Shown piece by piece: positions 41,618 through 49,818 of a DNA stretch of 64,000 bases. The translations under genes and the position numbers were made by a program. The DNA lies in assembly GCF_004368785.1 (NCBI RefSeq), contig NZ_SODM01000007.1, positions 186,001 to 250,000 of the forward strand. The letters run 5' to 3'. How positions within the stretch are numbered: the first letter of the stretch is position 1; every line of letters starts with the position of its first letter. The stretch is from Flavobacterium sp. 270 (GTDB taxonomy: Bacteria; Bacteroidota; Bacteroidia; Flavobacteriales; Flavobacteriaceae). The notes beneath the pieces were generated by a model. That model did no database searches. It was not told the origin of the DNA and saw nothing but the letters and a program-made list of their open reading frames with translations.

Positions 41618-42652
41618 ATGGAATTAGACGAAAAAAAATATTTATATCTTTTACTATTACTGCCAATTGTGGTATGTGTTTTCCTTTTCAATATGTATTG
41701 GAAAAGAAAAAAACAACGCGAGTTTGGTGATTTAGAAATGGTAAAAAGACTGAGTCCGGAACGATCTGTTTTTAAACCTGTATTAAAATTATCGATAGTA
41801 CTTTTAGCCCTTACTTGTTTAATTATCGGATTAGTAAACCCGAAGATTGGAACGAAAATGGAAACGGTAAAACGCGAAGGAATTGATATTGTTTTTGCTG
41901 TCGATGTTTCTAAAAGTATGCTTGCCGAAGATGTGGCCCCAAGTCGTTTAGAAAAAAGTAAACAATTGGTCTCGCAGATTATCAATCAATTAGGAAGTGA
42001 CAGAATCGGAATTGTAGCTTACGCAGGAAGTGCTTTCCCAGTATTGCCAATTACATCTGATTACAGTGTTGCCAAAATGTTTCTGCAGAGTATGACTCCA
42101 GATATGGTTTCTTCGCAAGGAACTTCGCTTGACGAAGCAATTAGATTATCTGCAACTTATTTTGATGAAAAAAGCAAAACAAGCAAATTATTGATTCTGA
42201 TTTCTGATGGTGAAGATCATTCTGAAGGCGCTGCAGCTGCTGCAGAAGAAGCCAATAAATTGGGAATGAAAATTATTACGATTGGTGTCGGAACAGAAAA
42301 AGGAGGAACAATTCCGTTAAAAGTAAATGGCGTTGTACAAAGCCATCAGCGAGACAACAACAATAATATCGTTGTTACCAAACTAAATCAGGAAGGACTA
42401 AAAACGATTGCAAAAGCCACAAAAGGTGGTTATGTATACGGAGGCAATACAAAAGAAGTTTTAGAATATGTAAAAAATGCACTAAACAATATTCAAAAAA
42501 CAGAATTTGAAGCTACGCAAATGGCAGATTTTCAATCGCAGTTTCAATGGTTTATCGGATTTGCTTTCTTGTTGCTGTTTTTAGATATTTTCCTTTTAGA
42601 AAGAAAAACAAATTGGATTAAAGAGTTGAATTTATTTAACGAAAAGAAATAA
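41618..42652 (+). CDS. batB: BatB, VWA-domain membrane protein
   Basis: 344 residues, paralogous to BatA. TM helices near 6-25 and 53-70, a VWA domain with the MIDAS DVSKS near 93-97 (Lys replaces Gly of the usual DxSxS, still within consensus), GSDRIGIVAYAGSAFPVLPIT near 124-144 and LILISDGEDHSEG near 187-199. C-terminal TM helix (WFIGFAFLLLFLDIFLL). Nine bases separate its stop from the start of the next long frame. It acts with BatA. Confidence 0.92.
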   Translation: MELDEKKYLYLLLLLPIVVCVFLFNMYWKRKKQREFGDLEMVKRLSPERSVFKPVLKLSIVLLALTCLIIGLVNPKIGTKMETVKREGIDIVFAVDVSKSMLAEDVAPSRLEKSKQLVSQIINQLGSDRIGIVAYAGSAFPVLPITSDYSVAKMFLQSMTPDMVSSQGTSLDEAIRLSATYFDEKSKTSKLLILISDGEDHSEGAAAAAEEANKLGMKIITIGVGTEKGGTIPLKVNGVVQSHQRDNNNNIVVTKLNQEGLKTIAKATKGGYVYGGNTKEVLEYVKNALNNIQKTEFEATQMADFQSQFQWFIGFAFLLLFLDIFLLERKTNWIKELNLFNEKK

Positions 42653-42693
42653 TTGTTCGAATGACATTCAGAACAAAAAACAAAAAATACAGA

Positions 42694-43467
42694 ATGAAAA
42701 ATTTACTTCTTTATATTTTACTCACATTCTCTCTGGCAGTTTCTGCACAAGAGAAAGACAAGACATTGCCTGATGCGAATGAAGAATATAAGCAGAATAA
42801 ATTTGTCGATGCCGAAGCTAATTATAGAATCTCAGAATCTAAATTTCCAAAACGCGCAACGGCTCCTTATAATTTAGGAAATACAATTTACAGACAAAAT
42901 CAAGTTTCTGAAGCTAAATTTGCTTACGCGAAAGCCATAAAAAACGCTAAAACCAGACCCGAAAAACACAAAGCTTTTCACAATCTTGGAAACGTTTTTA
43001 TGAAAGAGAAAGATTATACGCAGGCGGTTGAAGCTTACAAACAAGCTTTACGCAACGATCCGACCGATGATGAAACGCGATATAATTATGCTTACGCAAA
43101 ACAAAAACTAAAAGAAAATCCTCCGAAAAACGACAAGAATAAAGACAAAAAAGATAAGGACAAGGATAAAGATAAGAACAAAGACAAAAACAAGGATAAG
43201 GACAAAAATAAAGACAAGGACAAGGATAAAGATAAGAAGGACGACAAAGGCGATAAAGACAAGGACAAAAAAGATGGTAAAAATGATCCTAAGAAAGATG
43301 ATAAATCAGACAATAAAGGAGAACCAAAACCTATGCCTGGTGGTATTTCAAAAGAACGTGTCCAAAATTTACTAGACGCCGTAAACAACGAAGAAAAGAA
43401 AGTTCAGGATAAAGTAAATGCACAAAAAGTAAAAGGAAATCCTAAGAAACCAGAAAAAGACTGGTAG
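42694..43467 (+). CDS. batC: BatC, TPR protein with Lys/Asp-rich tail
   Basis: 257 residues from ATG 42694; the longer frame starting at 42661 puts 11 residues ahead of a clean signal peptide (MKNLLLYILLTFSLAVSAQ). About three TPR units (residues 25-135: APYNLGNTIYRQNQVSEAKFAYAKAI; AFHNLGNVFMKEKDYTQAVEAYKQAL; DDETRYNYAYAKQKL). Then comes a low-complexity KDKDKNKD stretch (about 140-205), extremely charged, and a short C-terminal helix (KERVQNLLDAVNNEEKKVQDKV). BatC is periplasmic and thought to scaffold the Bat complex. Confidence 0.88.
   Translation: MKNLLLYILLTFSLAVSAQEKDKTLPDANEEYKQNKFVDAEANYRISESKFPKRATAPYNLGNTIYRQNQVSEAKFAYAKAIKNAKTRPEKHKAFHNLGNVFMKEKDYTQAVEAYKQALRNDPTDDETRYNYAYAKQKLKENPPKNDKNKDKKDKDKDKDKNKDKNKDKDKNKDKDKDKDKKDDKGDKDKDKKDGKNDPKKDDKSDNKGEPKPMPGGISKERVQNLLDAVNNEEKKVQDKVNAQKVKGNPKKPEKDW
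43130..43310 (+). repeat. low-complexity Lys/Asp codon repeat inside batC
   Basis: Alternating AAA/AAG and GAC/GAT codons in near-tandem order (GACAAGGATAAAGATAAG-like units). Prone to slippage; units are in codon multiples, so length changes would keep the frame. Confidence 0.8.
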
Positions 43468-43480
43468 GATTTTGAGTTAA

Positions 43481-43565
43481 TCGTTTAATCGTTGATTTGT
43501 TTTTTTATAACAGGTCAGCGATTAAGCAGTTAAAAAGACAAACAACCAAACAATTGATTTAAACA
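43481..43565. repeat. AATCGTTTAATCG-type spacer between batC and batD
   Basis: GTTAATCGTTTAATCGTTGATTTG is followed by ACAGGTCAGCGATTAAGCAG and CAATTGATTTAAACAATTA, partly inverted. A different simple repeat from those at the other bat junctions. No ORF. Confidence 0.5.
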
Positions 43566-43569
43566 ATTA

Positions 43570-45318
43570 ATGAAAAGATTTTTAATTCTATTACTAATAA
43601 GTTTTCAAGGGCTTATGGCTCAAGTTCAGTTTGAAGCCAAAGTAAGCAAAAACACGCTTGGACTTAACGAAAGACTTCGTATTGATTTCATTATGAATGT
43701 TGATGGAGATAATTTTGATCAGCCGGCTTTTGAAGGATTTAGAGTTACGGCCGGGCCAAGCCAGCAGGTAAGTCAGTCCTGGATAAACGGCAGAAGCTCT
43801 TTTCAGAAAATATATTCTTATATTTTACAGCCTGCTCAAAAAGGGAATCTTACGATCAAACAAGCTTCTATAGAATACAATGGCCAGATTTACAAAACGG
43901 CACCTATAAAAGTTGTCGTAACAAATGCCGTTGCACAGGAAAGAGATCCTAACGACAGACCGCAAGGATCTGGAAACGAAATGCTGAATCTTGTTGCTGA
44001 AATTTCTAAAACAAATCCGTATTTGAATGAACCTATTACGGTTGTTTACAAATTGTATTTTATGAATATTGGCGTTACAGGTTTTAAAGAACTTGCAAAA
44101 CCAAAATACAATGATTTCTGGAATCAGAATATAGACATCAAACAATTGTCTATTGAAGAAGGAAGTTACAAAGGACAAAGATGTTATTTTGTGATTTTGA
44201 AAAAGACTATTTTGTATCCGCAGAAATCCGGAAATCTTACTATAGAACCGCTTTCTCTGGACATAGGCGTTCAATTGCCAACAAACCGCAGGGATATGTT
44301 CGGACAAATGGTTCTTACTGATGACAATAAAGTGGTTTCGGCCGGTGCTAAAACTATCAATGTAAGACCATTACCAGAATCAAGTAAACCAGAAGGTTTC
44401 ACAGGTGCAGTTGGTAAATTTAATTTTACAGTATCTCCATCTAAAACAACATTGAAAAACGGAGAAAGTCTGGATTTAGTCGTAAGTGCTACAGGAAGTG
44501 GAAACATGAAATTATTCACACTGCCAAAACCAGTTGTTCCAAATGCTTTAGAAATGTATGATCCTGCGCATGATGAAAGTGTAACAACATCATTGTCTGG
44601 AATGTCTGGAAGAATTACAGACAAATACACAATTGTACCACAATACAAAGGGAAATATGCGATTAAACCAATGCAGTTTTCTTATTTTGATTTGAGTTCT
44701 GGTTCGTATAGAACTATTACTTCTCAGGAAATCATGGTCGATGTTTTAGACGGACCAATGCAGGCAGAAGCAAATGCTACGGCAAGTGCGGCTAAAAATG
44801 TAATTTCTAAAACAGATCAGTTTAAATATATTAAACCTAAAACAACTTTGACTGCAATTGCTAAAAACGATTTTTACGGCTCTAATTTGTATTATGGTTT
44901 ATTATTTGCCCCATTTATCATCTTGCCGATTATTATTCTGGCTAAGAAGAAAAAAGAAGCTCTTGACGGCGATGTAACGGGCAACCGAATTAGAATGAAC
45001 AATAAACTGGCTAAGAAATATTTATCTGAAGCTAAAAAACATCTCAACAACAAAGAGCCATTTTATATTGCACTGGAAAAAGCAATGCATAATTTCTTAA
45101 AGGCAAAACTGCATATTGAAACTTCAGAAATGAGTAAAGACAATATTCGTGAGTTGCTGTTGTCCAGAAATGCAAATCCCGAAGCTGTTCAGAGTTTTAT
45201 TACGCTGACAGAAAACTGCGAATTTGCCCGTTATGCTCCGGCATCAAGTGCTTCGATTCAGCAGGATTATGACAAGGCTGTTTTGATTATTTCGGAACTG
45301 GAAAAACAGATCGTTTAA
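43570..45318 (+). CDS. batD: BatD, oxygen-tolerance protein
   Basis: 582 residues. Signal peptide at 1-18. The extracytoplasmic region has several immunoglobulin-like strands: VQFEAKVSKNTLGLNERLRIDF, then ILQPAQKGNLTIKQASIEYNGQIYKT, and ILYPQKSGNLTIEPLSLDI, the BatD hallmark repeated motif of x-P-x-K-x-G-x-L-x-I. A TM helix near 439-457 (YYGLLFAPFIILPIIILA) and a cytoplasmic helical C-terminus follow. Part of the Bat complex at the inner membrane. Confidence 0.92.
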   Translation: MKRFLILLLISFQGLMAQVQFEAKVSKNTLGLNERLRIDFIMNVDGDNFDQPAFEGFRVTAGPSQQVSQSWINGRSSFQKIYSYILQPAQKGNLTIKQASIEYNGQIYKTAPIKVVVTNAVAQERDPNDRPQGSGNEMLNLVAEISKTNPYLNEPITVVYKLYFMNIGVTGFKELAKPKYNDFWNQNIDIKQLSIEEGSYKGQRCYFVILKKTILYPQKSGNLTIEPLSLDIGVQLPTNRRDMFGQMVLTDDNKVVSAGAKTINVRPLPESSKPEGFTGAVGKFNFTVSPSKTTLKNGESLDLVVSATGSGNMKLFTLPKPVVPNALEMYDPAHDESVTTSLSGMSGRITDKYTIVPQYKGKYAIKPMQFSYFDLSSGSYRTITSQEIMVDVLDGPMQAEANATASAAKNVISKTDQFKYIKPKTTLTAIAKNDFYGSNLYYGLLFAPFIILPIIILAKKKKEALDGDVTGNRIRMNNKLAKKYLSEAKKHLNNKEPFYIALEKAMHNFLKAKLHIETSEMSKDNIRELLLSRNANPEAVQSFITLTENCEFARYAPASSASIQQDYDKAVLIISELEKQIV

Positions 45319-45374
45319 ACTTTTAAATCAAACCCGACAGGTTTTAAAAATCTGTTTGGTTTAAAGAAAATAAA
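45319..45374. repeat. AAACC-GACAGGTTT spacer between batD and batE
   Basis: AAATCAAACCCGACAGGTTTT and AATCTGTTTGGTTTAAAG are partly complementary, giving a hairpin in the mRNA between batD and batE. The AACCCGACAGGTTT core is a common Flavobacterium intergenic element (recollection). Confidence 0.45.
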
Positions 45375-46121
45375 ATGAAAAATATAGTATATCTCTTTTT
45401 ATTAATCACTCAGGTTTTCTTTGCTCAAAGCAGCTTTGAAAAAGGGAATGCCCTTTATCAGGACGGAAAATACCAAGAAGCTGTTCAGGTTTACGAGAAC
45501 ATCATAAAAGAAGACAAACAGCAATCCGCAGAGTTGTATTTTAACTTAGCAAACAGTTATTACAAACTGAATAAAACGGCGCCTTCGATTTATAATTATG
45601 AAAAAGCTTTGGTTTTAAAACCGAACGATCCTGCAACACTGAATAATTTAAAATTTGCTAAAAAACTAACGATTGATGAAATTAAAGAAGTTCCAAAAGT
45701 GGGTTTTGCAAAACTGATTCAGAACTTTACTGGAATTTTTGATTATAATATGTGGGCGAAGATTTCTGTTGGAATTGCATTTGTTTTTCTTTTGAGTTTT
45801 ATCGGATATTATTTCTCTACAATTTCACTTCAAAAAAGAATCTATTTCATCGGAATGTTTATTCTTTTGCTTGCTTTAGGATTAAGTGTTTCTGCTGGAA
45901 TGGCCGAAAAAGATCATTTTGATAACGATCGTCCAGCAATTGTTTTTTCTGAATTAAGCGAAGTTCGCAGCGAACCTCAAAAAGCGGGTTCTGCTATTTT
46001 CTTATTGCATGAAGGCGCAAAAGTTTACGTAACTGAAACGGTAGGAAGCTGGAAAAAAATAGAATTAACAGACGGAACCGAAGGCTGGCTTGATGCTTCG
46101 ACTATTAAGGAAGTAAAGTAG
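45375..46121 (+). CDS. batE: BatE, TPR and SH3-like protein
   Basis: 248 residues. Signal peptide at 1-17. TPR units (FEKGNALYQDGKYQEAVQVYENII; AELYFNLANSYYKLNKTAPSIYNYEKALVL, in part) lie at about 20-95, two TM helices at about 127-175 (ISVGIAFVFLLSFIGYYF; IYFIGMFILLLALGLSVSAG) and a C-terminal SH3b domain at about 190-245 (SEVRSEPQKAGSAIFLLHEGAKV, WKKIELTDGTEGWLDASTIKEV). Last gene of the bat operon, followed by a terminator. Confidence 0.9.
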   Translation: MKNIVYLFLLITQVFFAQSSFEKGNALYQDGKYQEAVQVYENIIKEDKQQSAELYFNLANSYYKLNKTAPSIYNYEKALVLKPNDPATLNNLKFAKKLTIDEIKEVPKVGFAKLIQNFTGIFDYNMWAKISVGIAFVFLLSFIGYYFSTISLQKRIYFIGMFILLLALGLSVSAGMAEKDHFDNDRPAIVFSELSEVRSEPQKAGSAIFLLHEGAKVYVTETVGSWKKIELTDGTEGWLDASTIKEVK

Positions 46122-46141
46122 TTCTTTAAATTACAATATAA

Positions 46142-46189
46142 AAATCTCAAATTCCAAAGTGATAAAACTGGAGTTTGGGATTTTTTTTT
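46142..46189 (+). terminator. terminator of the bat operon
   Basis: AAATCTCAAATTCCA pairs with TGGAGTTTGGGATTT (two G-U pairs) around 14 bases, running into nine T. About 20 bases beyond the batE stop. Confidence 0.75.
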
Positions 46190-46334
46190 GCCACGAATTA
46201 CACTAATTTCACCAATTTTTTCATGAGATTTTTAATTGGAATCTACCAGAATAAATCCTTAAATTCTTAAATCAGGAATTATTTATTCGTATTAAATAAA
46301 TTCGAGAAATTAGTGTAATTCGTGGCAAAAAAAA
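46183..46334. repeat. TTTTTGCCACGAATTACACTAA inverted element
   Basis: Arms 46183-46210 and 46306-46334 are exact inverted copies beginning TTTTTTTGCCACGAATTACA, with 95 bases between. The whole 152-bp unit fills the spacer between batE and the minus-strand cyclo-ligase gene and has no ORF. Its edges resemble those of the element at 35588. Confidence 0.75.
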
Positions 46335-46336
46335 TA

Positions 46337-46906
46337 TCAACGAAACTCATAAACTTTTAAAGGCGTAACGCAGTAATCTAGTTTTATATCCAAATCAAAA
46401 ACATCTTCAATTTTGTCTTCAGATTCAAAAAAAGAAAGACCAATCTTTATGGTTTCTGGTTTGCATTCGCTTAAAAATTTATCGTAAAAACCTTTTCCGT
46501 AACCCACACGATTTCCTAAAACGTCAAAAGCCAAAAGCGGTACAAAAACCACATCAATAGTTTGCGACGGAACGGTTAATCCGTTTACAGGTTCTGGAAT
46601 ATTATATTCGTTTTTTTTGATTTTGGTATTATCTGTTAACAGAAAATGAGTCATTCCGCGGGTTTCGAAATCACTTTTAGAAACTACAATTTCTTTGTCT
46701 TTTCCGGAAAGTAGATGAAGAATATATTCTGTATTCACTTCTTTTTGTTCTTCAATAGGAAGAAAAACATGAAAATAAGTCTTATCCCAAATCGGAAGTT
46801 GGATTACATTATTGGCTACAGCCAGACTCTTTTCTTCGACTTCATCAAAAGAAAGATCTTTTCGCAGGTTTTTATAGTGTAGCCTTAAAGCTTTTTTATT
46901 CGACAT
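46337..46906 (-). CDS. 5-formyltetrahydrofolate cyclo-ligase
   Basis: 189 residues from ATG 46906; the frame extends upstream to 46990 but that part lies inside the neighbouring gene and family members begin MSNKKALRLHYKNLRK. ATP-binding basic residues are in the N-terminus (LRLHYKNLRKDL), and the family signature is VVFVPLLAFDVLGNRVGYGKGFYDKFL near 133-159. It converts 5-formyl-THF and ATP to 5,10-methenyl-THF. The start overlaps the end of the aspartoacylase-like gene by 11 bases, so the two are in one operon. Confidence 0.9.
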   Translation of the reverse strand: MSNKKALRLHYKNLRKDLSFDEVEEKSLAVANNVIQLPIWDKTYFHVFLPIEEQKEVNTEYILHLLSGKDKEIVVSKSDFETRGMTHFLLTDNTKIKKNEYNIPEPVNGLTVPSQTIDVVFVPLLAFDVLGNRVGYGKGFYDKFLSECKPETIKIGLSFFESEDKIEDVFDLDIKLDYCVTPLKVYEFR

Positions 46907-47879
46907 TTTCAATTTCAGGATTGGTTTTAGACATGTGGTAAATGGCGTCGCCTTCATAAACAATTGGCGAATGATTGGCGTTGATAACAAATCCGTTATG
47001 AGGCGCTTTTACTTTTTGTTCGAATTTACCAAACGGATCTGTAATAATGGCCAAAATAGTTCCTTTGGTTACAAATTTTCCAATCATATTAAAATCGTGC
47101 AGTAAACCGGAACATTTTGCACGAAGCCAAACTGAATTTTTAATGTAAATAGACGGGTTATCATCTGTTTCTACAATCTGCTTTGGGTCAAGCATATTCA
47201 AATATTTCAAAAGACGTTTTACGCCTTTCACCCCGATATTGGCAATTTCGTTATTAATATCTAATGATTTTCCGCCTTCAAACAATAGCATTTTAACGTT
47301 GGCTTTTTCAGAAGTATTTCTAAAAGAACCGTTTATATTTTTAGAATACAATGTAAAAGGCGCATTAAAAACATCGGCTAAAATTTTTAATTCCTCGTTA
47401 TATTCGGTAATTCTAATCTGCGCTGCATTAAAACGGCTTGCTCCGCCCGCATGAAAATCTACTGCATAATCTATAATCGGTAGAATATGTTCTACAATAT
47501 TATATGCAAAACGACTTGCTAAAGAACCTTTTTTACTTCCTGGAAAAACACGGTTTAAATCACGTCCGTCAGGAAATTCTCTTGACTTGTTTACAAAACC
47601 ATACATATTGATTACGGGAATACAGATAATAGTTCCACTGGCTGGACGGTTAATTTTTTTACTGATAATCTGTCGAACGATCTCCACTCCATTTATTTCA
47701 TCTCCGTGAATTCCGGCTGAAAACAAAACTACAGGACCTTCTGTCTTAGATCTCCGTACAATAACAGGAATATTAAGTTTTGTTGTAGTGTGTAATCTGG
47801 CGATTTCTACGTTTATCGTTTTATGTTCTCCCGGCAGAATTGATTCTCCGAAAATAACTAAGGGCGTGCTATTTTTCAT
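46896..47879 (-). CDS. succinylglutamate desuccinylase/aspartoacylase-family protein (M14-type)
   Basis: 327 residues. Zinc ligands appear in SAGIHGDEINGVEIV near 54-68 (HxxE type) and VDFHAGGASRFN near 137-148 (third His). GRDLNRVFPG near 103-112 is the conserved Arg/Asn region. The C-terminus (about 240-325) has a beta domain with GLLHDFNMIGKFVTKGTILAII and VKAPHNGFVI, common in members of this family. A zinc-dependent deacylase or carboxypeptidase; in several bacteria homologues accompany RimK-like ligases, but none is seen here. Upstream gene of a two-gene operon with the cyclo-ligase. Confidence 0.87.
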   Translation of the reverse strand: MKNSTPLVIFGESILPGEHKTINVEIARLHTTTKLNIPVIVRRSKTEGPVVLFSAGIHGDEINGVEIVRQIISKKINRPASGTIICIPVINMYGFVNKSREFPDGRDLNRVFPGSKKGSLASRFAYNIVEHILPIIDYAVDFHAGGASRFNAAQIRITEYNEELKILADVFNAPFTLYSKNINGSFRNTSEKANVKMLLFEGGKSLDINNEIANIGVKGVKRLLKYLNMLDPKQIVETDDNPSIYIKNSVWLRAKCSGLLHDFNMIGKFVTKGTILAIITDPFGKFEQKVKAPHNGFVINANHSPIVYEGDAIYHMSKTNPEIENVE

Positions 47880-47924
47880 GTAGAATTATAAAATCTAAAT
47901 ATAGAAATTATTCTTTTGATTTCG

Positions 47925-47932
47925 TAAATTTG
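47925..47932 (+). promoter_or_regulatory. -7 element upstream of uvrC
   Basis: TAAATTTG fits TAnnTTTG, 83 bases before the uvrC ATG. A TTTG at 47915 is too close to be its -33 partner. Confidence 0.45.
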
Positions 47933-48015
47933 AAGCTAAATCAATATTAAGCTTCCAAAACAAAGAGAAATGATTTTTGTAAAAAGCTTTTATACATCTT
48001 CAGAAATAAAACAGA

Positions 48016-49809
48016 ATGCAAAATCCGTCCTTAGATCTTCAAATTCTAACCTTGCCAGACAATCCTGGCGTGTATCAATATTACGATAAAGACGGGAAAA
48101 TTTTATATGTTGGAAAAGCAAAAAACTTAAAGAAAAGAGTTTCTTCTTATTTCAACAAAATCCACGATACGGCCAAAACCAATGTCTTGGTTCGAAAAAT
48201 TGTTACTATAAAACACATCGTTGTTCCTACCGAAACCGATGCGCTTTTATTAGAAAATAATTTAATTAAAACGTTGCAGCCACGCTATAATGTTTTACTG
48301 CGCGATGATAAAAGTTACCCTTGGATCTGTATCAAAAAAGAACCTTTCTCAAGAATATTTTTAACGAGAAGGATGGTCAAAGACGGCTCTGAATATTTTG
48401 GGCCTTACACCAATTTTAAGATGGTGTACACTATTTTAGATTTAATAAAAGAGTTGTACCCGCTTCGTACCTGTAATTATGATTTGAGCGAATCGAACAT
48501 TAGATCCGGCAAATTTAAAGTTTGTTTAGAATATCATATTGGCAATTGTAAAGGTCCTTGCGAAGGTTTGGAACCTCTGGAAGAATACCAAAGACAAGTA
48601 AATGCGATTCGTGAAATCTTAAAAGGAAACTTTAAAGAAAGTTTAAAAGATTTCAAGAAGTTGATGACCACTTATGCGCAGAATCTTCAGTTTGAAGAAG
48701 CGCAGAAAATTAAAGAAAAAATAGACATTCTTGAAAATTACCAATCAAGATCAACTATAGTTAATCCGAAAATTACAAACATTGATGTTTTCTCGATTGT
48801 ATCGGATGAAAGCGCTGCGTATGTTAACTTTTTACAGATTTCACATGGATCAATTATTCGTTCGCATACTTTAGAGATCAAGAAAAAACTGGACGAAAGC
48901 GACGAAGAATTATTAGAACTTGCCGTTATCGAACTTCGGGAACGTTTTCAATTATTATCAAAAGAGATTATTGTTCCTTTTGAAATTAATTTGGGTGAAA
49001 ATATCAAAATAACTGTTCCACAGCTTGGCGATAAAAAACAGATTTTAGATTTATCGATTCGAAATGCCAAATTCTACCGAATCGAACAATTGAAACAATT
49101 ACAAATTGTAGATCCTGACCGTCACGTAAATCGTATTATGGCGCAGATGCAGAAAGATTTACGCCTGCCTGTAGAACCGCGACATATAGAATGTTTTGAT
49201 AACTCGAACATTCAGGGAACAAATCCCGTTGCAGCTTGTGTCGTTTTTAAAGATGGAAAAGCCAGCAAAAAAGATTACCGCCATTTTAATGTAAAAACGG
49301 TTGAAGGCCCAGACGATTTTGCTTCGATGACCGAAATTGTGTATCGACGCTACAAAAGATTATTAGATGAAAACCAGCCTTTACCGCAATTGATTATTAT
49401 TGACGGTGGAAAAGGACAATTGTCTGCAGCTTTAAAAAGTATAGACGAATTGGGACTGCGTGGTAAAATTGCCATCATCGGAATCGCAAAACGTCTTGAA
49501 GAACTTTTTTATCCCGGCGATTCAATTCCACTTTATTTAGATAAAAAATCCGAAACTTTAAAAGTAATTCAGCAGCTGCGAAACGAAGCGCATCGTTTCG
49601 GAATTACCTTTCATCGCGATAAACGAAGCAAAGCTGCACTTAATTCTTCGGTAGAAAGTATTCCGGGAATTGGCGAAAAAACAATGCTTACGTTAATACA
49701 ACATTTTAAAAGTGTTAAAAGATTAAAATTGGCATCAGAAAAAGATATTTCGGCAGTTGTTGGAGTATCAAAAGCCAAAAAAATTGTCGACTTTTACAAA
49801 ACCAATTAG
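48016..49809 (+). CDS. uvrC: excinuclease ABC subunit C
   Basis: 597 residues, normal length. GIY-YIG nuclease domain near 14-95 (GVYQYYDKDGKILYVGKAKNLKKRVSSYF in part), Cys cluster near 165-188 (RTCNYDLS and YHIGNCKGPCEG), UVR/UvrB-binding helix near 205-240 (YAQNLQFEEAQKIKEKIDIL), RNase-H-like endonuclease (HIECFDNSNIQGTNPVAACVVF; LIIIDGGKGQLSAA) and C-terminal HhH (SIPGIGEKT and GVSKAKKI). It makes both incisions in nucleotide excision repair. Its stop lies nine bases before the patatin gene, likely one transcript. Confidence 0.96.
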   Translation: MQNPSLDLQILTLPDNPGVYQYYDKDGKILYVGKAKNLKKRVSSYFNKIHDTAKTNVLVRKIVTIKHIVVPTETDALLLENNLIKTLQPRYNVLLRDDKSYPWICIKKEPFSRIFLTRRMVKDGSEYFGPYTNFKMVYTILDLIKELYPLRTCNYDLSESNIRSGKFKVCLEYHIGNCKGPCEGLEPLEEYQRQVNAIREILKGNFKESLKDFKKLMTTYAQNLQFEEAQKIKEKIDILENYQSRSTIVNPKITNIDVFSIVSDESAAYVNFLQISHGSIIRSHTLEIKKKLDESDEELLELAVIELRERFQLLSKEIIVPFEINLGENIKITVPQLGDKKQILDLSIRNAKFYRIEQLKQLQIVDPDRHVNRIMAQMQKDLRLPVEPRHIECFDNSNIQGTNPVAACVVFKDGKASKKDYRHFNVKTVEGPDDFASMTEIVYRRYKRLLDENQPLPQLIIIDGGKGQLSAALKSIDELGLRGKIAIIGIAKRLEELFYPGDSIPLYLDKKSETLKVIQQLRNEAHRFGITFHRDKRSKAALNSSVESIPGIGEKTMLTLIQHFKSVKRLKLASEKDISAVVGVSKAKKIVDFYKTN

Positions 49810-49818
49810 AAATTTTTT

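Noticed and set aside
43092..43388. Minus-strand Ser/Leu/Phe-rich frame opposite batC
   Set aside because: Mirror image of the Lys/Asp codon repeat; low complexity and no signals.
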